Below are positions 9,749-17,635 of a stretch of DNA of 64,000 nucleotides, piece after piece. The DNA lies in contig JAHEEE010000145.1 of the NCBI GenBank assembly GCA_024640845.1, positions 83,193-147,192 on the forward strand, read 5' to 3'. The DNA comes from Myxococcales bacterium. GTDB lineage: Bacteria > Myxococcota_A > Polyangia > Polyangiales > Houyiibacteriaceae. The notes beneath the pieces are model-generated. The model had not been told where the DNA came from. It ran no database searches and was given only the letters and a program-made list of their open reading frames with translations. The first letter of the stretch is position 1. Each line of letters opens with the position of its first letter. The translations under genes and the position numbers were made by a program.

Positions 9749-10758
9749 TGGACCCCGCCGAGGCCCTGGAGAATACGACCGAACGAATTGATCTAGTCGG
9801 CTACAAGCTTGCTCAGCTCGGGGAACGCGCAGTCGAGCTCCTCCCGTTGCTCGCCTTGGCGCTCGGCACGGTGGTCGTTTTCTGGCTGCTCGCGAGCCTG
9901 CTCACCCGGAGCGACCTGTTTTTTCGATGGATCGACAACCGGTTTGCTCGCGACCTGGCGCGCCATTTCGTCCGAATCACAGTGATCGGGGCCGGTGTAC
10001 TCCTCGCGCTCGAGTTGCTCGACGCTGCAGCACTGGTTGGTGCCGCACTCGGAGCTGCCGGGGTCGTCGGCATCGCAGTTGGTTTTGCCTTTCGCGACAT
10101 CATCGAGAACTACCTTGCCGGACTGTTGCTCAGCATGAGGCGTCCCTTCGACGCCAATGATTTCGTCTCGATCGACGGGGCCGAAGGGAAGGTGGTGCGA
10201 CTCACGTCCCGGGCGACCGTTCTCCTGACACTTGCCGGCAACCATCTTCGCATCCCCAATGCGAAAGTATTCAAGGCGGTGTTGGTCAACTACACGCAGA
10301 ACCCGTTGCGGCGGATTGACTTCGAGGTCAGTGTGAGCAGCGACGTCGACCTGGCGACGGCGCAGAAGATTGGCGTCGGCGCTCTGTCTGCAATGCCTGC
10401 CATCATCGACGATCCCGCGCCTCTGGGCCTGATCGAGCGACTGGGAGACTCGAGCGTCTGTCTTCATTTCTATGCTTGGTTGGACCAGCGCGAGACCGAC
10501 TTTTTCAAGGCGCAGAGCGAAGCGATCCGCATCGTAAAGAGCGCGTTCGACGATGCCGGGATCGAGATGCCGGCGCCGAGCTATCAGATCACCCTGAGCC
10601 GCGACGAAGAGCCCACTGTGCCGAAAGTCGCGCGCCCTCCATCCACAGCTCTCGAGGCGGGGGACACCTCTGCCGATGTTCGCCTCGACGAGCAGGTGGA
10701 GTCCGAGCGTGCGGCACGAGGCCCCGATTTTCTCGACGACGAGGTGCCCCGCGAATGA
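9748..10758 (+). CDS. Small MscS-type mechanosensitive channel
   Basis: 336 residues starting at the ATG that overlaps the upstream stop. Two N-terminal membrane segments are followed by the pore helix AALGAAGVVGIAVGFAFRDI, the MscS TM3 pattern of small residues, then the beta domain with RRPFDANDFVSIDGAEGKV, RATVLLTLAGNHLRIPN and a C-terminal alpha/beta part. The last 60 residues are acidic and probably disordered. It should gate an osmotic or small-ion pore in the inner membrane. It is coupled to the SpoIIAA-like gene and ends 14 bp before the convergent mgtE. Confidence 0.92.
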   Translation: MDPAEALENTTERIDLVGYKLAQLGERAVELLPLLALALGTVVVFWLLASLLTRSDLFFRWIDNRFARDLARHFVRITVIGAGVLLALELLDAAALVGAALGAAGVVGIAVGFAFRDIIENYLAGLLLSMRRPFDANDFVSIDGAEGKVVRLTSRATVLLTLAGNHLRIPNAKVFKAVLVNYTQNPLRRIDFEVSVSSDVDLATAQKIGVGALSAMPAIIDDPAPLGLIERLGDSSVCLHFYAWLDQRETDFFKAQSEAIRIVKSAFDDAGIEMPAPSYQITLSRDEEPTVPKVARPPSTALEAGDTSADVRLDEQVESERAARGPDFLDDEVPRE

Positions 10759-10772
10759 GCGTTCGGCGCTCG

Positions 10773-12077
10773 CTACGTGCCGGCGAGCATGTCGGCCAGC
10801 AACGTGGCGAGCCCGAGGAACGTGAAGAAACCGACGACGTCGGTCACGGTCGTCAGGATGATCGAGGATGCGGTCGCCGGATCCCGCTTGAGCTTCACCA
10901 AGATGATGGGGATCAGTGCACCTGCCGCCGAAGCGGCCACCATCGAGATGATCATCGCGACGAACATCACCAGCGAGAGCCCGAGGTTGCGGGCCCAGAC
11001 ATAGACCCCGATCGACGTCACGACGGCGATCGCAACACCGTTGACGAGTCCGACTGTGAGCTCTTTCATCAAGACCCGAAATCCCTGAGATACTCGTATT
11101 TCGCGGAGCGCAAGGCCACGCATGGTGACGGCCAGCGCCTGGGCGCCAGTATTGCCCGACTGCCCCGCCACCACTGGCAGAAGCACCGCGACGGCCGTGA
11201 AACGCGCAATCGTGCTTTCGAACAGACCGACGACCGACGCGGCTAGAAACGCGGTGACCAGATTGATGTTCAGCCATGGTAGCCGGCTCCGCACACCGAC
11301 CCACGGCGGCGACAGGGCGCGTTCTTCGCTCGATCCACCGACCATTTGCTGCAGATCGGTGATCGCATCCTCTTGGGCAGCTTCGAGCAGGCCTGCCTGG
11401 CGAATGATGCCGACGACGTGGCCCTGTAGGTCCACGACCGGCAGGCTCGACAACCGATATTTGTTCAGAATCTCGACGACCTCTTCTCGCGGAGTCATCG
11501 GCTCGACGAAGACCGCACGCGGGCTCTTCAGCTCACCGAGCGACTGGTGCGGTAGAGCGCTGACCACGTCTTGCAGACGGACCACGCCGTCGAACGCCCC
11601 TTCTTCGTCGGTGAGAACGAGATCGGCGATCCGCCGCTCTCCGAGCTCACGAATTCGTTCCAACGCCGCTCCGGCAGTGGTCTCGCTGTCGAAAACAGCG
11701 ACCCGCGCATCCATCAGGTTGCCCGCGGTACCAGCCGGGAAGGTCAGTATGCTTGCGATCTCCTCGGCCAAGGAGCTCGGTAGGCCACCGAGCAGTCGGG
11801 TCCGTGTTTCGTCGGAAAGGCGCGCCAGCAGGTTTGCCGCAAGTGCGGGGTCGAGGACCGCAAGAAGCTGGGTGGCCTCCTCATCTCCGGCGGCGCTGAG
11901 GATCGCGGCGGCATGATCAGGCTGAATGTAGCGAAGTACTGTCGCTCCGGTTCGGGTCGGGACCCCAGCGAGCGCGCGCCCCCCTTCCTCGGGTGTTGCA
12001 CTCTCAATCTCGCGAGCCGCCTCTCCCGGATAGAGGGATAGGAACTGCTGCACGAGGCTCGCGGTTGCGCTGCTCAT
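10773..12077 (-). CDS. mgtE: MgtE-family magnesium transporter
   Basis: 434 residues from the ATG at 12077. Order of parts: MgtE N domain of helical repeats (about 1-125, DPALAANLLARLSDETRT), a CBS pair (about 130-250, including FVEPMTPREEVVEILNKYRL and SSLPVVDLQGHVVGII), then five membrane helices (about 270-434) with the pore signature PVVAGQSGNTGAQALAVTMRG. MgtE channels carry Mg2+ inwards and are closed by Mg2+ bound to the N and CBS domains. Its start overlaps the stop of the soluble MgtE-N/CBS gene by four bases, so the two are translated together. Confidence 0.95.
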   Translation of the reverse strand: MSSATASLVQQFLSLYPGEAAREIESATPEEGGRALAGVPTRTGATVLRYIQPDHAAAILSAAGDEEATQLLAVLDPALAANLLARLSDETRTRLLGGLPSSLAEEIASILTFPAGTAGNLMDARVAVFDSETTAGAALERIRELGERRIADLVLTDEEGAFDGVVRLQDVVSALPHQSLGELKSPRAVFVEPMTPREEVVEILNKYRLSSLPVVDLQGHVVGIIRQAGLLEAAQEDAITDLQQMVGGSSEERALSPPWVGVRSRLPWLNINLVTAFLAASVVGLFESTIARFTAVAVLLPVVAGQSGNTGAQALAVTMRGLALREIRVSQGFRVLMKELTVGLVNGVAIAVVTSIGVYVWARNLGLSLVMFVAMIISMVAASAAGALIPIILVKLKRDPATASSIILTTVTDVVGFFTFLGLATLLADMLAGT

Positions 12078-12937
12078 GACTTCCTCCGCGGGGTTCCCGA
12101 GGGACCCAGTAGGGCGGAAGTCGCCCACTCGAACAACCCCTTGAGGCCAAGACCGTAAAGCTCACCGAGCGCGGCAGCGGTCTCCCTACTTCCGTCGTCG
12201 AGTCGCGTCTCCAGCAGCGTTTCCTCGAGCTTGCGGACCGACTCGTAGCGGATGGCGCCGACGAAGCGTCCGTCGGCGCCCACGACCGGCAGAGCATGGA
12301 AGCGCTTCCATCCCGGATGAACGATGATCGACTCCCGACTCGCGCGCGCCGAAACCGACTCGACAGAGTGGATGGCGATCATGCCGAGAAGCTGCTCGGG
12401 CCGGGCGGCCATCAGCTCCCGGAGGTTGACGACTCCAATCAACTTCTGGTCCTCAGCCACGACGTACACGTAATACAGGGCGTGTTGCGGGCTCTGGCGC
12501 AGCCGTTCCAAAGCCTCGGCGGCCGAAGCATTTTCGGCGATCGAGAGCACTGCCGGGTCCATCAGCGCGCCCGCTGTCCCCTCTGCGTACCGCAGCAACC
12601 GCCTGAGCGCCTTCTGAGCTGTTGCCTCGAGCGAATCGACGATCGCGGAGCGGTGACGGGCATCCATCGCTCGCAGGATGGCGGCGGCTGCGTCCCGCGG
12701 GGTCTCCTCGAAGGCGGGTGCGGCTTGTGGGGCTGGCACGAAAGCCAGGGCGGTGGCCGCAGAATAGGGCGTCAACCACCGCAGCAGCTTCGATAGGGCG
12801 TCCACCGGAAGGTCGAGGATCGCTTCGGCCAGATCAGAGGCTGGCAACAATTCGAGGACGCGCGCGGCTTCGGCAGGGTGGGCCGAGACGAAACGATCTC
12901 GAAGCTTTGCCTCAAGCGCCACGGTCGGCCTCTTCAC
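12074..12937 (-). CDS. Soluble MgtE-N plus CBS-pair protein without membrane domain
   Basis: 287 residues. It contains an MgtE N-type helical domain (about 1-125) and a CBS pair (about 130-245, with GALMDPAVLSIAENASAAEAL and FHALPVVGADGRFVGAIRYE) but stops before any MgtE pore helix, so it is cytosolic. It is a paralogue of the regulatory half of the neighbouring MgtE. Start is a GTG at 12937; GTG 12922 is possible. The 5' end overlaps the upstream MscS gene by 26 bp and the 3' end overlaps mgtE by 4 bp. A regulatory partner of MgtE is inferred from this placement. Confidence 0.85.
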   Translation of the reverse strand: MKRPTVALEAKLRDRFVSAHPAEAARVLELLPASDLAEAILDLPVDALSKLLRWLTPYSAATALAFVPAPQAAPAFEETPRDAAAAILRAMDARHRSAIVDSLEATAQKALRRLLRYAEGTAGALMDPAVLSIAENASAAEALERLRQSPQHALYYVYVVAEDQKLIGVVNLRELMAARPEQLLGMIAIHSVESVSARASRESIIVHPGWKRFHALPVVGADGRFVGAIRYESVRKLEETLLETRLDDGSRETAAALGELYGLGLKGLFEWATSALLGPSGTPRRKS

Positions 12938-13751
12938 TCAGAAGCGTGCAGGGGCTCTCGGCGAAATGCCGTGCGGAGATCGAAAGCTCACCTTCCGCGT
13001 TCTCGAGCACCACCGAAGTCCTAGTCGTTCTCACGATTCTCCCTTGCTCCGTGCCGATCCGGACGACTTGCCCAATTCGGTAGGACTTGTTGACGTAGTG
13101 CATGGCCAAAATGTCGGCCACGACCTCTCGGGCGCCGAGCCCGAAAGCCAACGCCGCTGCGCCGAGCGCCGCGGATAGCACGATGAGAAACACGTTCGTG
13201 AGCAACGAGACATCGAGGCCCAGCTGGCCGGCGGCGATGAGCGCCGCGGCAGCCACGATCGACACCTGCGTCAGTCGAGCCAGGTTCCGAGCCTGCGGCG
13301 CTGCACCGCGGCTCGCCGTTTGAAGAATGGCGTTGCGGGCGAGGCGGCCCGCGACGATTCCGCCAAGGACGAGCACTGCGGCGACCGCGAGTCTCGGCAG
13401 ATAGCCGGCGAGGTTGTTCATCCACGTGCTGAAGAGAGGGACGTCCAGCCGATCGATCGCCATCACCGCAGCAACGGCTAGAACGAGCCAATACAGGCCA
13501 CTTGCAACGATTTGTCCAGCTCGCTGATCGTCGACGGTTTCGGTCCAAGCCTGTCGAGTCAGGCCGGGTGGCAGGCGGGCCGCGATCCTCCGAAACGAGC
13601 CGAGGACCGCCCTTCTCAAGACCCACGCCAGTCCCCATCCGACGACCAGAACGATGACTGCGGTCACGAGATTTGGCAGCGCGGTAATCAAGGCCTGCTT
13701 GGCGCTCGCCACCCAAGCGACGAGTTGTTCCACCGTGTCGTCGAGTCCCAT
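12912..13751 (-). CDS. MscS-like channel with conserved TM helices
   Basis: 279 residues from the ATG at 13751. The N-terminus LPNLVTAVIVLVVGWGLAWVL and the later YLPRLAVAAVLVLGGIVAGR are the paired 'conserved TM helix' segments found in MscS relatives; a third segment, LSAALGAAALAFGLGAREVV, is the pore-like helix. A short beta domain (YRIGQVVRIGTEQGRIVRTT) ends the protein, with no large C-terminal vestibule. It is the first gene of the MscS / MgtE-N-CBS / mgtE operon. Ion selectivity cannot be predicted. Confidence 0.85.
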   Translation of the reverse strand: MGLDDTVEQLVAWVASAKQALITALPNLVTAVIVLVVGWGLAWVLRRAVLGSFRRIAARLPPGLTRQAWTETVDDQRAGQIVASGLYWLVLAVAAVMAIDRLDVPLFSTWMNNLAGYLPRLAVAAVLVLGGIVAGRLARNAILQTASRGAAPQARNLARLTQVSIVAAAALIAAGQLGLDVSLLTNVFLIVLSAALGAAALAFGLGAREVVADILAMHYVNKSYRIGQVVRIGTEQGRIVRTTRTSVVLENAEGELSISARHFAESPCTLLSEEADRGA

Positions 13752-13822
13752 CAGATCCCTGCAGCCTCCTCGGGGAGTGTACCTCACCCGGGCCCTCGAT
13801 AGGGCGAGTTGTGAGTCACACT

Positions 13823-13834
13823 CGCGATATCGCG
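13823..13834. promoter_or_regulatory. Perfect 12-bp palindrome CGCGATATCGCG in divergent intergenic region
   Basis: The 123 bp between the divergent MscS and kinase genes holds this perfect palindrome. Near it are GTGAGTCAC (imperfect dyad with a central G, 13811-13819) and CACGTG just after. Such clustered dyads suit a regulator site, but no known operator consensus is recognised and no clear promoter boxes were seen. Confidence 0.3.
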
Positions 13835-13874
13835 TGCACGTGTAGGGCGGCGGTGTCAGATTCAGCGTCGATCG

Positions 13875-14735
13875 ATGAGCCGGAACCCAATGCAACGCCC
13901 GAGGTCCAGCCCTCCGAACCACGCTCTCAAGAACAGGCGCAGGCTCGGCAAGTATCGGATTCGCCGGCGTGTTGGCGCCGGTGCGTTCGCAACCGTCTAC
14001 GAAGCTTACGACACAATCGAGGGGATTTCGGTCGCACTGAAGATCCCGCATCCCGACCAGGTCGAAAAAGAGTCGCTAAATCTCATTCACAAGGAGGTCC
14101 GGCTGACGGCGCGGCTCGATCACGACAACATCCTGGCCTTGCGCAGCGCGATGATGATCGATGGCCATTTCGTGATTGCGACGCCGCTCGGTGAGCAGAC
14201 GCTGACCGACCGCCTTCACTATCGTCTCGGACCAAAGACCGCCCTCTCTTACACGGAGCAGTTGCTCGATGCTCTCGCCTATGCCCACGAGCAGCGAGTC
14301 ATTCACTGCGACATCAAACCGGACAACGTCATTCTGTTTCCCGAGAACCACGTTCGACTCGCCGACTTCGGGATTGCCAAGGTCTCACTCAGAACCCGCA
14401 CCATCGTGGGGTCGGGCCAGGGCACGGTCGGCTACATCGCGCCCGAACAGGCGATGGGTAAGCCTTCGTTTCGCTCCGATGTGTTCTCGATGGGTCTGTT
14501 GATCTACCGAATGTTTGCCGGCGTGCTTCCCGAGTGGCCCTTTGATTGGCCCCTACCAGGCGCGGAGCGCCTACGTCGAACGGTCAGCCAGGACTTCATC
14601 GCGTTCCTTCGACGATCCATCGAGGTTCGCGAGCGTAAGCGGTTTCGGGACGGAGTGCAGATGCAGCGCGCATTCGAGAAGGTTGCGCCGCGGGCACTCC
14701 GGAGTACGACGCGCGGCAGGAGAACCTCGCCATGA
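13875..14735 (+). CDS. Hanks-type serine/threonine protein kinase
   Basis: 286 residues, nearly all kinase domain. Glycine loop GAGAFATVY at 34-42, ATP-binding Lys56 in VALK, catalytic loop HCDIKPDN at 144-151 (Cys replaces the usual Arg before Asp), DFG at 164-166 and APE at 189-191. No transmembrane helix or sensor domain follows, so it is a cytosolic kinase. Lack of the Arg in the HRD motif means it would be a non-RD kinase, usually not controlled by activation-loop phosphorylation. It overlaps the PP2C gene by ATGA, forming an opposing kinase/phosphatase pair. Confidence 0.95.
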   Translation: MSRNPMQRPRSSPPNHALKNRRRLGKYRIRRRVGAGAFATVYEAYDTIEGISVALKIPHPDQVEKESLNLIHKEVRLTARLDHDNILALRSAMMIDGHFVIATPLGEQTLTDRLHYRLGPKTALSYTEQLLDALAYAHEQRVIHCDIKPDNVILFPENHVRLADFGIAKVSLRTRTIVGSGQGTVGYIAPEQAMGKPSFRSDVFSMGLLIYRMFAGVLPEWPFDWPLPGAERLRRTVSQDFIAFLRRSIEVRERKRFRDGVQMQRAFEKVAPRALRSTTRGRRTSP

Positions 14736-15550
14736 GCGAGACCCACATCTTTACGGATGTGGACATGCCACACGGCGAATGTTTCGAGTTTTCCGGCCTG
14801 CGTGCGGGAGTGCTCAGCATGCGCAAGCCCGGTCGCGACGGACCTAACGAGGATGCTGCCGCTCTGATTCGCCTAGGCGACGCCGCCATCGTCGCGGTGC
14901 TCTCCGATGGAGCCGGAGGGCACCCGGGCGGGGCCGAGGCCGCTGGGCTCGCAGTTCGGGCGGTCTGCGATGCGGTCGCGAAGCTCGGTGATGATCCGAC
15001 GGAGCTCCGCAGCGCGATCATCAACGGGTTCGAATCCGCGGATCGCGCTATCGCGGGGCTCGGTACCGGCGCGGCGGCCACCTTGGCGGCGGTCGAGATC
15101 CAAGGCTCCCGAATGCGCGCCTATCACGCCGGCGATTCGATGGTTCTCGTGACCGGGCAGCGCGGGCGCATCAAATGGCTCACCATTCCTCATTCCCCGG
15201 TCGGCTACGCCGTCGAAGCCGGGCTCATCGACAGGAGCGATGCGCTTCATCACGAGGACTTACACCTCGTTTCCAATCTCTTGGGCGGGCAAGACATGCG
15301 CATCGAGCTCGGCGCAACGCTGAGCTTGGCTCCCCGAGATCGCATCGTCGTCGCCAGCGACGGTCTCAGCGACAACGTGCACCTGGGCGAGATCGTCGAG
15401 GCCGTGCGAAAGGGGCCGCTTGACCGGGCGGTCAATACGCTGGGCGCTCTTGGTAGAACGAGGATGGAAGCGCCTGCCGAAGGGGTGCCCTCGAAACCGG
15501 ACGACCTCACGCTGATCGCGATTGGCCAACGCGAGGGTTCGATCTCGTGA
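14732..15550 (+). CDS. PP2C-family serine/threonine phosphatase
   Basis: 272 residues. Metal-binding and core PP2C motifs are present in order: PNEDAAALI (about 38-46), VLSDGAGGHPGG (57-68), GAAATLAAVEI, YHAGDSM, a late VASDGLSDN and KPDDLTLIAI near the end. It should reverse Ser/Thr phosphorylation, most directly that made by the kinase whose gene it overlaps by 4 bp. The next gene starts 37 bp downstream, so the aspartoacylase-like enzyme and ATP-grasp ligase may share the transcript. Confidence 0.93.
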   Translation: MSETHIFTDVDMPHGECFEFSGLRAGVLSMRKPGRDGPNEDAAALIRLGDAAIVAVLSDGAGGHPGGAEAAGLAVRAVCDAVAKLGDDPTELRSAIINGFESADRAIAGLGTGAAATLAAVEIQGSRMRAYHAGDSMVLVTGQRGRIKWLTIPHSPVGYAVEAGLIDRSDALHHEDLHLVSNLLGGQDMRIELGATLSLAPRDRIVVASDGLSDNVHLGEIVEAVRKGPLDRAVNTLGALGRTRMEAPAEGVPSKPDDLTLIAIGQREGSIS

Positions 15551-15587
15551 TGGCCGAGGGCCTCGCGCGCACTCAGGACGGTGCGGT

Positions 15588-16655
15588 ATGATGGCTACAC
15601 CAGCGACCATGGAACGAAATCTACACAATGGCGCGGCGGGACCGGTGCATCGGCGACGCGAGCTCGTGATCGGGGATTTCCCCCGGGGAGAGCTCTCGCG
15701 CCTCTACATCGATTTAGTCGCAAACGGCCTGGCGCAGGACATTCTGCTGCCACTCCTCGTCGCGCGTGGGAAGAAGGACGGCCCTGTGTTCGGGTTGACG
15801 GCTGCCGTGCACGGAAACGAGCTCAATGGCATTCGCGTCATCCACGATCTCATGCATCACATCGAGCCGCAGCAGCTGAGCGGCACCGTCGTCGCATTGG
15901 TCGTCGTGAACGTGCCGGGGCTTCACCGCCATCAGCGCGAATTCGTCGACGGCGGCGACCTCAACCACATCTTTCCCGGCCGTCGCGACGGAAACGTTGC
16001 CGAAGTCTACGCACAGCGAATCCTCGATCGAATCGTCAGCCGCTTCGACTACTTGGTCGACCTGCACACCGCGAGCTTCGGCCGCGTGAACTCCGTGTAC
16101 GTCCGTGCGGACATGACGCACGCTACCACTGCGACCATGGCCTACCTGCAGCGTCCGCAGATCATCGTTCACAACCCACCATCCGACTACACGCTGCGTG
16201 GTGCCGCGATGGATCTCGGGATTCCGTCGATCACGCTCGAGATCGGCGATCCACAAAGATTTCAACCCGGCTACGTTCGCTCTTCGCGCATCGGTCTGCG
16301 AAGAGTGCTGGCGGCTGCAGGCATGCTGGCTCGACGCCCCGTCTCCGAGGGACCAGAACCGGTCCTGTGCGAGCGCTCGGGTTGGATGTATACCGATCGC
16401 GGAGGGCTCCTCGAAGTGCTCCCCAAGTCGACCGACATGGTCCGCAAGGGCGAGCGGGTGGCCGTGTTGCGGAACGCGTTTGGCGACGTGATTCGCGAGT
16501 ATGATGCTCCACGCGATGGCATCGTCATCGGCAAGAGCGTGAACCCAGTTGGGCAGACGGGCGCCCGCATTCTGCATCTAGGCTCGGTGGCGCCGGACCA
16601 GCACGGCTTCGTAAGGCGCGCCGAGGGGCGGCCCAACTTGAGGGCGGACGCGTGA
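15588..16655 (+). CDS. Succinylglutamate desuccinylase / aspartoacylase family zinc hydrolase
   Basis: 355 residues from the ATG at 15588. The zinc site is intact: AAVHGNELNG gives H75 and E78 (H-x2-E) and VDLHTASFGR gives H160. GDLNHIFPG matches the family's DLNR-FPG box with His in place of the usual Arg, which contacts the substrate carboxylate, so substrate choice may differ. A C-terminal beta domain (about 265-345) with RSGWMYTDRGGLLEVL and PRDGIVIGKS is typical of the stand-alone AstE/AspA-like hydrolases. It cleaves an N-acyl or peptide amide. The stop overlaps the ATP-grasp start by one base. Confidence 0.88.
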   Translation: MMATPATMERNLHNGAAGPVHRRRELVIGDFPRGELSRLYIDLVANGLAQDILLPLLVARGKKDGPVFGLTAAVHGNELNGIRVIHDLMHHIEPQQLSGTVVALVVVNVPGLHRHQREFVDGGDLNHIFPGRRDGNVAEVYAQRILDRIVSRFDYLVDLHTASFGRVNSVYVRADMTHATTATMAYLQRPQIIVHNPPSDYTLRGAAMDLGIPSITLEIGDPQRFQPGYVRSSRIGLRRVLAAAGMLARRPVSEGPEPVLCERSGWMYTDRGGLLEVLPKSTDMVRKGERVAVLRNAFGDVIREYDAPRDGIVIGKSVNPVGQTGARILHLGSVAPDQHGFVRRAEGRPNLRADA

Positions 16656-17632
16656 TGCAAATCGCGTTTGTCGTAAACGAGTGGCGAGAGCCAAGCGCCG
16701 AGCAAACGACGACTCTGCTGATGAGCTCGGCGATTCAGCGCGGGCATGGTGTCTTCGTGTGCGGTGTCGGCGACCTAACGGAGAACGAAGAAGGCAAGCT
16801 GTCCGCGACCGGCTGTGCACTGGAGACCGGCCCAGGGCCCGCCGTGAGTGAACAACTGGCGAATCTGAGCGCGACTGCGCAGACCATCGACGACTACGAT
16901 TTGTGCGTCGTTCGTACGAACCCGAGTCGAGACCACGATCGCCGGACGCAGCATGTCGCTGTGCTCCGTCTTCTCGAGCGACTCGAAGAGCGTGGCGTTC
17001 GTGTGGTCAACCGCCCCCGTGGGTTGTCGCGCGCTCTCACCAAACTGTCGTTGCTCGACCTACCGAAAGAGCTCCGGCCCATCACCATCGTAACGCGAGA
17101 TCCCGACGAGGTTGCAGAGTTCGTGCGCCGAAGACCCGGCCGTTCGGTGATCAAGCCGCTCGAAGGAACACGAGGCCGGGACGTCTTCGTGCTGGGGCCT
17201 GACGACGCTGGGGTGAACTCGAAGCAGATCGTCGATGTCGTGCTTCGGCAAGGCTATGCGGTCGTGCAGGAGTTCGCAGCGGGCGCGGAGAACGGCGACG
17301 TCCGGGTGACAGTGGTCAACGGGAAGATTCTCGAAGTCGACGGTGAGCCCGCTGCGGTGGCTCGCGTGCCCGGCCGAGGCGACTTCCGTAGCAACCTCCA
17401 CGCCGGTGGTTCCGCAAGTGCGGCTACGGTAACGCAGGAAATGCGGACGGCTGTCGAGCGCATCGCGCCTCTCCTCTCGCGCGAGGGCTTGTTTCATGTC
17501 GGTGTGGATTTCGTGGGTGGGCAGATTCTCGAGCTCAACGTATTCAGTCCTGGCGGGCTCTTCCCTGCCGAGCGTATCTACAAGCGCGATTTCGGCGGCG
17601 CGGTCATCGAGGCGCTCGAGCAGCTTCGCTGA
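16655..17632 (+). CDS. ATP-grasp ligase, glutathione-synthetase/RimK-like
   Basis: 325 residues; the ATG at 16655 overlaps the upstream stop (TGATG), and a GTG one codon earlier is possible. N-terminal pre-ATP-grasp domain with VVRTNPSRDHDRRTQHVA, then VVNRPRGLSRALTKLSLL, the nucleotide loop SVIKPLEGTRGRDVFVL, AVVQEF, RSNLHAGG and the metal-binding end ILELNVFSPGGL. This is the glutathione-synthetase layout and should form an amide bond with ATP. No GshA is nearby and the partner gene is a deacylase, so glutathione synthesis is not the obvious role. It is clearly paralogous to the C-terminal half of the fusion protein at 37.8 kb. Confidence 0.88.
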   Translation: MQIAFVVNEWREPSAEQTTTLLMSSAIQRGHGVFVCGVGDLTENEEGKLSATGCALETGPGPAVSEQLANLSATAQTIDDYDLCVVRTNPSRDHDRRTQHVAVLRLLERLEERGVRVVNRPRGLSRALTKLSLLDLPKELRPITIVTRDPDEVAEFVRRRPGRSVIKPLEGTRGRDVFVLGPDDAGVNSKQIVDVVLRQGYAVVQEFAAGAENGDVRVTVVNGKILEVDGEPAAVARVPGRGDFRSNLHAGGSASAATVTQEMRTAVERIAPLLSREGLFHVGVDFVGGQILELNVFSPGGLFPAERIYKRDFGGAVIEALEQLR

Positions 17633-17635
17633 AGC

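Noticed and set aside
9793-11304. 503-aa open frame antisense to the MscS gene and running over mgtE
   Set aside because: It is a GC-bias shadow: no family motif, Arg/His-rich composition, and it lies opposite two well-supported genes.
15027-15037. GGTTCGAATCC, a second tRNA T-arm-like sequence
   Set aside because: It is coding sequence of the PP2C phosphatase, with no acceptor stem or anticodon arm at the right distances.
16655-17632. Annotation as glutathione synthetase (gshB)
   Set aside because: The fold matches, but there is no gshA, the gene is coupled to an aspartoacylase-like enzyme, and a paralogue is fused to another deacylase; a general ATP-grasp ligase call is safer.
13875-17632. 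Kinase/PP2C locus as a toxin-antitoxin or phage-defence module
   Set aside because: No phage-related or nuclease genes adjoin it, and the partners are metabolic enzymes; evidence does not support a defence role.
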